64,000 bases of DNA from Nitrososphaerota archaeon (lineage in GTDB: Archaea > Thermoproteota > Nitrososphaeria_A > Caldarchaeales > Calditenuaceae): NCBI GenBank assembly GCA_009889515.1, contig WUQR01000139.1, positions 1,116,001-1,180,000 on the forward strand, written 5' to 3'. The notes beneath the pieces were generated by a model, which saw only the letters and a program-made list of their open reading frames with translations, was not told the origin of the DNA and made no database searches. Below, piece after piece: positions 34,110 to 42,365 of this stretch. Numbering within the stretch: the stretch's first letter is position 1; each line of letters begins with the position of its first letter. The translations under genes and the position numbers were made by a program.

Positions 34110-35564
34110 GTGAGCCGGCACGCTAAAATCTGGGTGGACGCCAGCTCTGTGGTTGGACCTCTCGACAAGAGGGTTTTCGGCCAGTTCATTGAGCATCTGG
34201 GACGCTGCATATACGGTGGGATTTGGGTGGGGGAGAACTCGCAGATACCCAACCTGAGAGGTTACAGGTCTGACGTCCTCGAGGCCGTGAAAAGAATAGC
34301 ACCTCCAGTTACCAGATGGCCTGGTGGAAACTTCTCGTCAGCCTACCACTGGATGGATGGGATTGGGCCGAGGGCCTCGCGTCCAAGGAAGTTTGAGCTG
34401 GCTTGGGAGTGGGTTGAGCCCAACGAGTTTGGGACAGTGGAGTTTATCGAGTGGTGTAGGCTTGTGGGCACCGAGCCATTTATCGTCGTCAACGCTGGCA
34501 GTGGTACGCCGGAGGAGGCGGCAGCATGGGTGGAGTACTGTAACTCGAGAGGCGATACGTATTATGCGTCCTTGAGGAAGAGGGATGGATGGTCTGAACC
34601 CTTCAACGTCAAGCTCTGGGGGGTTGGGAACGAGCTGTACGGCCGCTGGCAGGTCGGCTTCTGCATCGACGGAGCCGAGTGCGCGCGGAGGACAATAGAG
34701 TTTGTAAACCTGATGAAAAGGGTTGATAAAAGCATCGAGATCGTGGGCTGTGGAGTCGATAATGACCCAGAGTGGAACATAGACATGATAAAGATCGCTG
34801 GCAACTACATCGATTATCTCTCGGTACACACCTACATTTTCTGTCCAAAAAAGCATGAAGACCTTATCGCCGCCCCGCTACAGATTGAGCGTAACCTAAC
34901 CTCAATATACGAAAGCGTAAAGACTGCCTGCAGAAAGTTTGGCATTCCAAAAAGGATTCGACTAGCTTTTGATGAGTGGAATGTATGGTATAAAGAGGCG
35001 GTTCCTCCCATGCATGTTCAGTTTACATCGATGAGGGACGCAGTGTTTACAGGCCTTGTATTGATTAAGCTCCAAAAGATGTCTAAGATGGTTCCGATAG
35101 CTTGCTTTGCGCAGACCGTGAATGTCCTCCCACTCATCTCGACTAGGGATGATGGGGGGATGGTCCTGAGCCCCCAATTCTACGTCTATGAGCTATTTGC
35201 ACCAAACGCGGGGAGCCAAGTTGCTTGGACGGGTGTCGTCGGGCCTACACTCTACTCTGAAGAGGCTGAAGAGCAGGTCCCAGCAGTGGATGCGGTGGCC
35301 AGCTTTGATAGTGATAAAATGTATTTGCACGTGGTTAATGGGTTGCAGGATGAGACTGTTGAATGTAGTATCCGCGTTGCCGGCTTCGACTTCAAGCGTG
35401 TGAAGCATCGATACTTGACTAGCCCCTCACCTGACGACAGAAATACGTTCGACGAGCCAGGTAAAGTCGTTCCGAGAGATGGGGGAAGAATTGAGAGCCG
35501 GAATGGAGAGATAATATTGAATCTGGAGCCTTGTTCGGTTCACCTACTGACCCTTACGCAATGA
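34110..35564 (+). CDS. GH51 alpha-L-arabinofuranosidase
   Basis: Releases terminal arabinofuranose from plant-type polymers or glycosides. The 484-residue protein has the GH51 opening VFGQFIEHLGRCIYGGIW, RWPGGNFSSAYHW, the acid/base Glu in KLWGVGNELYGRW and the nucleophile Glu in LAFDEWNVWY, then a C-terminal beta domain. There is no signal peptide, so the enzyme is cytoplasmic and expects imported oligosaccharides; no sugar transporter is adjacent. GTG at 34110 is chosen because upstream frame overlaps the PhoU-type gene and is not homologous. Confidence 0.92.
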   Translation: MSRHAKIWVDASSVVGPLDKRVFGQFIEHLGRCIYGGIWVGENSQIPNLRGYRSDVLEAVKRIAPPVTRWPGGNFSSAYHWMDGIGPRASRPRKFELAWEWVEPNEFGTVEFIEWCRLVGTEPFIVVNAGSGTPEEAAAWVEYCNSRGDTYYASLRKRDGWSEPFNVKLWGVGNELYGRWQVGFCIDGAECARRTIEFVNLMKRVDKSIEIVGCGVDNDPEWNIDMIKIAGNYIDYLSVHTYIFCPKKHEDLIAAPLQIERNLTSIYESVKTACRKFGIPKRIRLAFDEWNVWYKEAVPPMHVQFTSMRDAVFTGLVLIKLQKMSKMVPIACFAQTVNVLPLISTRDDGGMVLSPQFYVYELFAPNAGSQVAWTGVVGPTLYSEEAEEQVPAVDAVASFDSDKMYLHVVNGLQDETVECSIRVAGFDFKRVKHRYLTSPSPDDRNTFDEPGKVVPRDGGRIESRNGEIILNLEPCSVHLLTLTQ

Positions 35565-35571
35565 GGCACAT

Positions 35572-36237
35572 TTAACCAAGAGCTGTCTTTAACAGCGGAG
35601 CAATGGGTGCCCTCCATCTACCGATGCCGACTAGATAGACCTCCGAGCTGTGCTTTCTCAGACTTGGCGGCGTCGTAACTCTCTTGTAGTTGTTAAAGCA
35701 GCTGCGGAGAACTCTGTCGACCCGCGTAAGTTCTGGACACTCGAAGGCCTTGAGCATGATGTTTCCATTATCTTTCAGGACCTCGTCTGCAATCTCGCAG
35801 CACCTTATAACTAGGTCAAGCTGCCTCATCGTATCTATCTCGGCGATACCAATCAGGTTTGGGGAGGCGTCGGAGATAAGCACATCACATCCAACATGCC
35901 CTAAAAGTTTCAATATCTCCTTCGGCGCTGAAGGATCGTAGATGTCGATTCTCAGATGCCGGATGTTATCGCCAGTGCAGTGTATCGGCTTAATGTCAAC
36001 ACCCACAGCCAGCCCATCCTCACCCACAAGCTCGGAAGCTACCTTCAACATGCCGCCCGGCGCAGCCCCAAGCTCGACTACAACATCTCCAGGGCTTATG
36101 ATTGAGTATAGTCTCTGGATGTGTTTGAGCTTATATGCCGCCCTAGAGGGGTATCCCTCCTTCTTAGCCATCCTGATCCAAGGATCGGCACGCCTCTCCG
36201 CGAGCCACCTCTCCCGCGTCACTCCCTCTCCGTTCAT
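35572..36237 (-). CDS. rlmE: FtsJ/RrmJ-type rRNA 2'-O-methyltransferase
   Basis: A 221-residue SAM-dependent RNA methyltransferase. The K-D-K-E tetrad is visible: Lys in SRAAYKLKHIQ, Asp in VLISDASPNL, Lys in NIMLKAFEC and Glu in KHSSEVYLVG. The SAM loop is VVELGAAPGGMLK. The family methylates a uridine in the large-subunit rRNA A-loop. Start chosen at the second ATG (MNGEGVTRERW) because a TATA-like TTTAAT lies about 25 bases before it; the upstream ATG at 36270 precedes that element. Confidence 0.9.
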   Translation of the reverse strand: MNGEGVTRERWLAERRADPWIRMAKKEGYPSRAAYKLKHIQRLYSIISPGDVVVELGAAPGGMLKVASELVGEDGLAVGVDIKPIHCTGDNIRHLRIDIYDPSAPKEILKLLGHVGCDVLISDASPNLIGIAEIDTMRQLDLVIRCCEIADEVLKDNGNIMLKAFECPELTRVDRVLRSCFNNYKRVTTPPSLRKHSSEVYLVGIGRWRAPIAPLLKTALG

Positions 36238-36288
36238 AGTTAAGAGGGGGTGCGGATTAAACCTATGCATATACCCATGGTCTGGGCA

Positions 36289-36756
36289 TTAGGACTGGCT
36301 CCTTCTAGCCACTATTACTCTGGGGGGTTTCAGAATCTTACCCACATATTCATACCCCCTGCTAATCTCCGCGACTATCGTTTCGTCCTCGACGTCATCT
36401 CTCTCGACGAAGCCGACCGCCTCGTGGATGAATGGGTCAAACTTCTTCCCTATAGTCTCTAACGGATTGACACCTTGCTCGGCCAATAGCTTCCTTATCT
36501 CTTTCAAGAGAATGCCGATTCCCTCCGCGACTTGTTTCATGTCCGAGTTGTTGAGGAGGCTTGTAAACACTCTCTCGACTTCCTCGTATATCAGGATCAT
36601 GTTCAATAGGAGTCTCTCGGCCACTGCGCGGCTGGCGGTCTCCACTTCCTTAGCCATCAGCTTCTTGAGGTTCTCGATCTCGGCCTTGAGGTAAAGGTTC
36701 TCCTCCCTAAGCCGCTTCAACTCCTCCTCTAAAGAGCCACCCCCCTCACTAGACAT
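36289..36756 (-). CDS. grpE: GrpE nucleotide-exchange factor
   Basis: Releases ADP from DnaK/Hsp70. A 155-residue protein with a long N-terminal coiled coil (LEEELKRLREENLYLKAEIENLKKL), a helical dimer region, then the beta domain with GKKFDPFIHEAVGFVERDDVEDETIVAEISRGYEYVGKILKPPRVIVA, the family signature. DnaK and DnaJ are not in the window. It lies just downstream (by strand) of the SRP RNA gene. Confidence 0.9.
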   Translation of the reverse strand: MSSEGGGSLEEELKRLREENLYLKAEIENLKKLMAKEVETASRAVAERLLLNMILIYEEVERVFTSLLNNSDMKQVAEGIGILLKEIRKLLAEQGVNPLETIGKKFDPFIHEAVGFVERDDVEDETIVAEISRGYEYVGKILKPPRVIVARRSQS

Positions 36757-36805
36757 GTCTATCCCACGAATTAGTGTGCTCGATATTAAAACTCTACATT
36801 AGAGA

Positions 36806-37128
36806 GGGGTGGCGGCTCCAGCTGGTCGAGGGCCGATGCCTCTGCCGCTCCTAGACGATTCAGTTAGCCACGCACCCCCACCAGCAGCCCGGCTGCACCT
36901 TAGCGCTGCTCCCTCCCGGGCCTGACGCGGTTCGGTGCATGCGGGTGTGGGAGGCCACGCCTACGCGTGGCGCCGCACCCTACCGTTCTCCGGTGGGACG
37001 CGGCTTCATGCCTCCTCGTCTAGGCCGAGCAGAGGACCGGACACCCCTTCCAGCCGGTTACTGGCCCCTGCGTAAGCCCGTTTCAGGTTGTAGGGGAGGG
37101 CTAGCCCCCCGGCCCTACCCGCCACCCC
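36806..37128 (-). ncRNA. Archaeal 7S signal recognition particle RNA
   Basis: No protein gene fits the 437-base gap here, but the minus strand holds SRP RNA landmarks. The helix 8 segment CAGGCCCGGGAGGGAGCAGC (36905-36924) binds SRP54. The 5' side has the Alu-domain stretch with ACAACCTGAAAC. The ends pair: GGGGTGGCGG at the 5' end (37119-37128) is the exact complement of CCGCCACCCC at the 3' end (36806-36815), closing helix 1 and giving about 323 nt, normal for archaea. A TTTAAT element lies about 30 bases upstream, and T-rich sequence follows the 3' end. Confidence 0.9.
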
Positions 37129-37192
37129 GAAAAAACATAGTTGCCCGGCTGGGAATTAAAGGCTTTCTGACCGAAAACGTATTCCTTCCTGC

Positions 37193-38284
37193 CTATGCGA
37201 GGTATTCCGCAAGCTCTTTAGCCGAGCTTATTATTCTAATCTCTCTCCGTCTAATCGTCTCCCTGTGTTGCTCGATTTTGGCTTTGAGGTCCTGCATCAG
37301 TTCGACGAGCCTTTCGTATAGGTACTCCTTGATTTCGCCGCTTATCATTTTGCCGGTTGAGTAGCTCTCAGCTATGCGTCGGAGTTCAGAGTCATCCTTT
37401 AGGATGAATTGCAGGATTTTGTATGGTACGTCCTTCTCTAGGTCTGCACCATATTTTCTCTGCTCCTCAAGCGTGTTGGCTCCGCCTGAGAAGGCCTTGT
37501 AGACCTTTCTTTTCAATTCCTTGTAGTCGTCTTCTGGGAGGAAGATTGCGGCGTGGGGCTCACTCTTACTCATTTTCCCCTCACCCTTCAGGCTGGGAAC
37601 ATCCCTGATGTATACGCCGACGGCCTGCTTAAACTGGAAGAACTTTGAGCGTCTAACATAGTCTCGGCAGAGTCTGATGTGTGGGTCCTGGTCCAGTCCT
37701 ACCGGGATTATGCCTATCATAGGCCTTACTAGTTGGGGGAATAGGATGTCACCTATCTGGTAGAGGGACGATATTATGCGGGAGGGTTCTAGCACGCCAT
37801 AAACGGCCCTGAATTCTTGGAGTGTAATCTCTCTCGAGGCGTCGGCAGCTATCTTGTGGATGTCCTTGTTCTCTGACTGGAAGTAGAAGACGCACTTCCC
37901 GGGATCTATCCCTAAAGCCAAATAGGTGGGTATGTGGAATTCAAAGGCTATCCTTCTAGCCTCTTCTAAGCTCACCTCCCTAGTGGCTAGGGACTCCAGA
38001 TCTGCGACCAGCAGGATGGTTTGCTTTGCCCTGTCGGAGAAGCACTTCACCGCCTCCACCACAGCCATTGTGCCTAGATGTATCCGCTCCGAGGAGGGCA
38101 TGATCCCAGTAAGCGTGTAGAAGTCGCCGCTCTTGAGCGCCTCCATCAACTCCTCATATCCTCTGCACGCGAAGATAATGCCCCTCCTTGCAAAATAGTG
38201 ATCAATCCCTAACTCCTGTCCAGTTATACTTCTTAGGCCGAACTCCTCGATCAGCCGAACTTCCCGATCCACGTCTCCCTGCAT
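37193..38284 (-). CDS. trpS: Tryptophanyl-tRNA synthetase
   Basis: A 363-residue class I aminoacyl-tRNA synthetase of archaeal/eukaryotic type. YTLTGIMPSSERIHLGT holds the HIGH-equivalent loop, VGLDQDPHIRLCRDY binds adenylate, and KGEGKMSKSEPHAAIFL is the KMSKS loop. It has FYFQSENKDIHKIA and the usual C-terminal helical anticodon-binding domain. It lies 64 bases upstream of the SRP RNA on the same strand. Confidence 0.94.
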   Translation of the reverse strand: MQGDVDREVRLIEEFGLRSITGQELGIDHYFARRGIIFACRGYEELMEALKSGDFYTLTGIMPSSERIHLGTMAVVEAVKCFSDRAKQTILLVADLESLATREVSLEEARRIAFEFHIPTYLALGIDPGKCVFYFQSENKDIHKIAADASREITLQEFRAVYGVLEPSRIISSLYQIGDILFPQLVRPMIGIIPVGLDQDPHIRLCRDYVRRSKFFQFKQAVGVYIRDVPSLKGEGKMSKSEPHAAIFLPEDDYKELKRKVYKAFSGGANTLEEQRKYGADLEKDVPYKILQFILKDDSELRRIAESYSTGKMISGEIKEYLYERLVELMQDLKAKIEQHRETIRRREIRIISSAKELAEYLA

Positions 38285-38342
38285 TTCCTGGTCCTAAGAA
38301 TGCCTAACTGACCCTAATACAAATACGTGATTCCGCCCATGC

Positions 38343-38918
38343 CTAGGGAGACGCGCCCCTAATGAGTGGGAGTCGTCTAACATAGCCGCCCCTCTCTAGG
38401 AGGTCTGCGGTTCGGTGATCCAGCGACGCGATGGAACCCTCACGGAACGGGCCCCTCGTAACCCCATCAGCGTCGACTATTGCTGGCGCATCCTTCAAAA
38501 ACTCTACCACAACCTTGTCGACGGCCTCTGTAAGCTCCCTCGTGAGGTCAAGTGTCTCGGAACAGTACTCGATATATTCCCTGTAGACTGTTAGGGATTT
38601 GAGGAGGCTTTCATAGAGCCTGCTCTCGGCGGGGAGGAGATTTTCAACAGCCTCCCCTCTTATGGCGGCCCTCACGATCTTCTCCAGCCGAACATTAAAG
38701 ATATCTGAGACAAGTGTTGAGAGCACTTCCAACTCCCTCTCGCAGAGTCTTGAATGTATGCTATCGCGGTCTACCGCCAGCCTCAGACGGACCTTGAGCT
38801 CCTCTGCATACTCTTTAAGCCTCTTTATCCAATCCTCAGAGATCTTGACCAGACTCTTCGAAGTCCTCTCAAGACTCCAGATCTCAACAACCTCATCATA
38901 TATTGTCTTCCCAGACAA
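38343..38918 (-). CDS. GINS complex subunit (Gins51-like)
   Basis: A 191-residue replication protein. The helical A domain comes first (YDEVVEIWSLERTSKSLVKISEDWIKRL ... LLPAESRLYESLLKSLTVYREYI). The small beta domain at the C-terminus reads IVDADGVTRGPFREGSIASLDHRTADLLERGGYV, the recognisable GINS B domain. Domain order matches archaeal Gins51 rather than Gins23. It works with MCM helicase and RecJ/Cdc45 in the family. It is seven bases from the DUF763 gene upstream. Confidence 0.82.
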   Translation of the reverse strand: MSGKTIYDEVVEIWSLERTSKSLVKISEDWIKRLKEYAEELKVRLRLAVDRDSIHSRLCERELEVLSTLVSDIFNVRLEKIVRAAIRGEAVENLLPAESRLYESLLKSLTVYREYIEYCSETLDLTRELTEAVDKVVVEFLKDAPAIVDADGVTRGPFREGSIASLDHRTADLLERGGYVRRLPLIRGASP

Positions 38919-38924
38919 TCCAAA

Positions 38925-40028
38925 CTACACCTCCAATCTACCAAGCAGTGTGCCGAGCCGCCTTAACATGATCCGCGAGGCGCTTGAGTCCTTGGATTCT
39001 AGGGCCTGTCTTATGGTCTCTGCCGCCTTGACCATGGCGCGTTTATCAACGGGGTATGGTCGGCCCGATTTAGTCCCGAAGGCGTAGGCATATCTTGCAG
39101 GGTCTTTCCAAGAAGCCCGAGCACCATAAACCAGCTCCGAGATATAGGCTAACCCTCGGAGCGTCGCCGGTCCTACCCCTTCGCAGAGTAGGAGAGATTC
39201 GAAGCTTTCAGCATTCTCTTTAGCCTTACGCAGGATTGCTTCGTCCAGCTTTTTGGGAGGCTTTAAGTGGGCGTTCTTAGACCAAGCATCACTAGAAGGC
39301 CGCTCATCAAGCGTAGCCTGCCCGGCTAGGATGCTCCTCACCCTTGCGAAGTCTGATTGTATCGTCCCGATTGGGGAGTCCCTCAAAACGTCGAGGATAC
39401 AATCCCTACACTCTCTCGACTCCCTACTTGTCAGGTCTAGGACAACCTCTTCCACCACTTCGGAGGAAATGGAGGTGTGGGGCTCCTCGACCCTAATGCT
39501 CGAGCCTAGCCACTGATACCTCCTAGCCGTCTGTGCTTCAATGTTCATTCCTTGATTGATTATGGCTGAGGAGCCGGAGTCCGAGACCGCTATAGAGTGG
39601 AAATAAATATTGTAGGTGTCTTGGATAGCGTTGTTGTCGACTTTACAGCTCATCATCGACGCCTTCACCAGCTGGGGGACAAGATCCTCTCTCCCAATTC
39701 GCTTCAGGTATTCACTAAGCTCGTGGGGCGTCTCCCTCATCGCCCCACCTTTACCGCCAACCACGACGACCCCCAGCTCACCTTCTCTGAGGGCATCCTT
39801 TAAAGCCCTGAGTGTGACGGTAGTCTGGCCAGACGTATTCCATTCGAAGCCGAGGACGCAGGAGAGGCAGCTGAGCCAAAAAGGGTCTGAGAGCCTCTCC
39901 ACCAAGAAATCTGGGCCATACTCCTCCACGATGAGCCGGGAGATCTCCCTCCCCAGCACTACCATCTCCCGGTAGTGGGGGACGCCGCCCTCAACCAGCA
40001 GCAGCTCCGTCCTCCCGACCCTCCTCAA
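38925..40028 (-). CDS. DUF763 protein
   Basis: A 367-residue cytoplasmic protein of the archaeal/thermophile DUF763 family: RVGRTELLLVEGGVPHY, a patch ending FWLSCLSCVLGFEWNTSGQTTVTLRALKDALREGELGVVVVGGKGGAMRETPHEL, and VDNNAIQDTYNIYFHSIAVSDSGSSAIINQGM. Its C-terminal half contains LLLCEGVGPATLRGLAYISEL, which looks like a helix-hairpin-helix, suggesting DNA binding; that is inference. Location next to GINS could hint at replication or repair. The function is not established. Confidence 0.85.
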   Translation of the reverse strand: MRRVGRTELLLVEGGVPHYREMVVLGREISRLIVEEYGPDFLVERLSDPFWLSCLSCVLGFEWNTSGQTTVTLRALKDALREGELGVVVVGGKGGAMRETPHELSEYLKRIGREDLVPQLVKASMMSCKVDNNAIQDTYNIYFHSIAVSDSGSSAIINQGMNIEAQTARRYQWLGSSIRVEEPHTSISSEVVEEVVLDLTSRESRECRDCILDVLRDSPIGTIQSDFARVRSILAGQATLDERPSSDAWSKNAHLKPPKKLDEAILRKAKENAESFESLLLCEGVGPATLRGLAYISELVYGARASWKDPARYAYAFGTKSGRPYPVDKRAMVKAAETIRQALESKDSSASRIMLRRLGTLLGRLEV

Positions 40029-40184
40029 CCAGCCGCCACTACATGCCTAGAACCCCACCGTACTTAAAAGCGTTAAAACGTGTAGTAGAAACAATCCGTA
40101 GAACCTTGATCGGGGGAAAACCAGACCCCCGTCGCTCCACCCGCATAATATTAAAAAACCAGCCCCCTCCACATCTCTTTTAGC

Positions 40185-40463
40185 ATGAAGGTTCCGCCGA
40201 AGCTTAACAGCTACTGCCCCAAATGCAACCAGCATACCGAGCACCAAGTAGCCCTCTATAAGAAGGGTAAGGAGAGGGGCCTAGCCATAGGTGCGAGGAG
40301 GCATGAGAGGGAGCTGAGAGGATATGGTGGCCAGAAGTATCCGATTCAGAGGAATAAGGCCAAGACGACGGATAAGAAGACCCTAGTCTTGACGTGCTCC
40401 AAGTGTGGTAGAAAGTCTATGAGGGAAGGAGTAAGGCTGAGAAAACTCGAGATAGTGAGGTGA
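40185..40463 (+). CDS. rpl44e: Ribosomal protein L44e
   Basis: A 92-residue large-subunit protein. A zinc ribbon with CPKCNQHTEH near the N-terminus and CSKCGRKSMREG near the C-terminus frames the basic loop GGQKYPIQRNKAKTTDKKT. A TATA-like ATATTAAAA lies about 35 bases upstream. S27e follows after 10 bases, the standard archaeal pairing. Confidence 0.95.
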   Translation: MKVPPKLNSYCPKCNQHTEHQVALYKKGKERGLAIGARRHERELRGYGGQKYPIQRNKAKTTDKKTLVLTCSKCGRKSMREGVRLRKLEIVR

Positions 40464-40473
40464 CTGATCAGGC

Positions 40474-40680
40474 TTGTCGAGAGAGCAGATCATTGAGCGC
40501 CTAATCCCGAGGCCTAGGAGCCGCTTCCTCCTAGTCACATGCCTCCAGTGCGGCAACAAGCAGATCTTCCCCGATACGGCAAAGATCAGGGTTGTCTGCA
40601 ACGTGTGTGGGGAGCCATTAGCCCTGCCTACAGGTGGTAAGGCAAAGATTCTGGGCAGAGTGGAGAAGGTCCTAGAATAG
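40474..40680 (+). CDS. rps27e: Ribosomal protein S27e
   Basis: A 68-residue small-subunit zinc protein. FLLVTCLQCGNKQIFPD and VVCNVCGEPLALPTGGKAKI are the two zinc knuckles, with the latter characteristic of S27e. A TTG start is used, GGTGACTGATC upstream supplying a ribosome-binding site that overlaps the L44e stop. In many archaea the initiation factor eIF2-alpha gene follows; here it does not. Confidence 0.94.
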   Translation: MSREQIIERLIPRPRSRFLLVTCLQCGNKQIFPDTAKIRVVCNVCGEPLALPTGGKAKILGRVEKVLE

Positions 40681-40866
40681 ATCCCTATACAGGCGTCACA
40701 ATATTTGTAACGAGTGACCGAGCGGCTCCCGAGAAACTCGGAAGACTATACGCTAGACTATACAGGATCTTCGGACCAAACACCTTCACTTCAAACGATG
40801 TCGCAGAAATGCTGGGAGGGTTGAATTGGCGGCGCTTCTTAACACTGCGATGCACTTGTGTAGTTG
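40681..40866 (+). other. Gap between rps27e and ilvC with a possible gene remnant
   Basis: One frame stays open from about 40683 to a stop at 40887-40889, running into the 3' end of the convergent ilvC. It encodes a plausible-looking sequence (DRAAPEKLGRLYARLYRIFGP and TSNDVAEMLGG, resembling a helix-turn-helix piece) but has no ATG, GTG or TTG in its first 40 codons. It may be a gene remnant or chance. I see no RNA gene here. Confidence 0.2.
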
Positions 40867-41847
40867 CTATATTAGTGCCATTTCCCTGAGTCTCTTTCCC
40901 ACGACCTCGAGCGGGTGCTGCTCCGTCTTCCTCATCAATTCTTCCAGGATCTTGTATGCGTTGGGGTTTCCGGTCCACATCTTCTCGAACTCGCCAGACT
41001 TTATCCTCCTCAAAGCCTCCTGCATCTTCTGTTTCACGGTCTCGTCGATTATCTGGGGGCCGATTGTTAGGCCGCCAAACTTGGCAGTGTCGGAGACGGA
41101 GCGGAGCATGTGCATCAGACCTCCCGAGTATATCAGGTCCACTATGAGTTTTAGCTCGTTGCAGACTTCATAGTAGGCGAGTTCGGGCTGATATCCGTTC
41201 TCGACCAAGAATTCAAACCCCTTCTTGATGAGTTCCATGACTCCGCCGACCAGAACTGCCTGCTCCCCGAGAAGGTCAGTCTCGGTCTCCTCCTGGAATG
41301 TCGTTTCTATGACCCCTGCCCTAGTTGCGCCAATCGCCTTGGCAATCGCTAGGGCGATCTCCTTCGCGTTGCCTGTGGGGTTTTGGTGGACTGCTATGAG
41401 GCTGGGGACTCCGCGCCCCTCGAGGTATTTCTGCCGCACGAGCGGGCCGGGGCCCTTAGGTGCTACAAGGACCACGTTTACGTAGGGCGGAGGAATGATT
41501 CTCTTATAGTGTATATTGTATCCGTGGGCGAAGACAAGTGTCTTGCCGGGTGTCAGGCTGTTTTCGACATAATTCTTATATGTCTCGGGCATGGGCACGT
41601 CGGGGATTAGCATCAAGATAACATCGGATATCCGGACAGCCTCTTCTATCGGAATAGGAGTGAACCCATCCTTGACCGCCGCCTCATACGACTTGCCCTC
41701 CCCTCTCAGTCCGATAACAGTCTCTATCCCGGAGTCCCTGATGTTTAGGGCTTGAGCCCTGCCTTGGCTTCCATAACCGATCACTGCAACCCGCTTTCCA
41801 CTGAGAGGGTTGAGAGAGGCGTCGGAGTCGTAGTAGACCCTAGCCAT
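40867..41847 (-). CDS. ilvC: Ketol-acid reductoisomerase
   Basis: Second common step of valine and isoleucine synthesis. A 326-residue class I enzyme: VAVIGYGSQGRAQALNIRDSG is the NADPH loop, HGYNIHYKRIIPPPYVNVVLVAPKGPG the knot region, and FQEETETDLLGEQAVLVGG the metal-binding Asp/Glu site. AGGTGA six bases before the ATG is a good ribosome-binding site. It is the last gene of leuA-ilvB-ACT-ACT-ilvC. Confidence 0.96.
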   Translation of the reverse strand: MARVYYDSDASLNPLSGKRVAVIGYGSQGRAQALNIRDSGIETVIGLRGEGKSYEAAVKDGFTPIPIEEAVRISDVILMLIPDVPMPETYKNYVENSLTPGKTLVFAHGYNIHYKRIIPPPYVNVVLVAPKGPGPLVRQKYLEGRGVPSLIAVHQNPTGNAKEIALAIAKAIGATRAGVIETTFQEETETDLLGEQAVLVGGVMELIKKGFEFLVENGYQPELAYYEVCNELKLIVDLIYSGGLMHMLRSVSDTAKFGGLTIGPQIIDETVKQKMQEALRRIKSGEFEKMWTGNPNAYKILEELMRKTEQHPLEVVGKRLREMALI

Positions 41848-41853
41848 GACTCT

Positions 41854-42126
41854 TCACCTGATCCCCTCCCATATGATCCGGGCGTCCAAGTCCTCAACAC
41901 AAGCCTCTATGAAGCCGTTACTCGATGACACGGTTCTTAAGAATTCGTTGACCACTTGCGAGCTCGCTGACAATTCTAACACCACCTCGTACATTTCTTC
42001 AACACTTTCACGCCCGATGTATATAGCTCTAACCTCCACGCCCTCCAACTCTCCGACTAGCCGCGCAGCAGAAATCGCGTTCCCCAACCCTTTGAATAAG
42101 AGCCTAACAACAAGCCCTCCAGACAT
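41854..42126 (-). CDS. Short ACT-like protein between ilvB and ilvC
   Basis: A 90-residue protein, SGGLVVRLLFKGLGNAISAARLVGELEGVEVRAIYIGRESVEEMYEVVLELSA and so on, alternating strands and helices as in ACT-type regulatory domains. It is six bases upstream of ilvC. Conventional archaea have one ilvH of about 160 residues here; this and the next gene may together replace it. I cannot confirm the fold by eye; it might also be a different small alpha/beta protein. Confidence 0.5.
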   Translation of the reverse strand: MSGGLVVRLLFKGLGNAISAARLVGELEGVEVRAIYIGRESVEEMYEVVLELSASSQVVNEFLRTVSSSNGFIEACVEDLDARIIWEGIR

Positions 42127-42134
42127 ACCGCCTG

Positions 42135-42365
42135 CTACTCGAGACTTTTACACTCTATGACTAGGGGTGAGCCGCTGGCCTTTTTCGCGAACCAGTCGAT
42201 CTTCTCTGGCGGCCCCTCCACAACCAGCTCGGCCGATAGTTCGCCGTCGTCAGATTTTAGATGAAACTCGCTTAACACTAGCCGCCCTTGCTTTGCGAAG
42301 AGCAAGAGCTTCAGGACAGCCTCGTAGGAGTTATTTAGCCGGACTAGTAGTTTTCTCCTCGACAT
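42135..42365 (-). CDS. Short ACT-domain protein, probable acetolactate synthase regulatory partner
   Basis: A 76-residue protein beginning MSRRKLLVRLNNSYEAVLKLLLFAKQGRL, matching an ACT-domain layout (strand, helix, then LVLSEFHLKSDDGELSAELVVEG strands), similar in size to the IlvM-type small subunit of acetolactate synthase. Its ATG lies inside the 3' end of ilvB (35-base overlap), strongly implying coupled expression. The next gene follows after eight bases. A longer N-terminus is possible but would read into ilvB. Confidence 0.6.
   Translation of the reverse strand: MSRRKLLVRLNNSYEAVLKLLLFAKQGRLVLSEFHLKSDDGELSAELVVEGPPEKIDWFAKKASGSPLVIECKSLE

Noticed and set aside
34338-34856. 172-codon frame antisense to the arabinofuranosidase
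   Set aside because: Lies over catalytic motifs of GH51 on the opposite strand; no recognisable domain.
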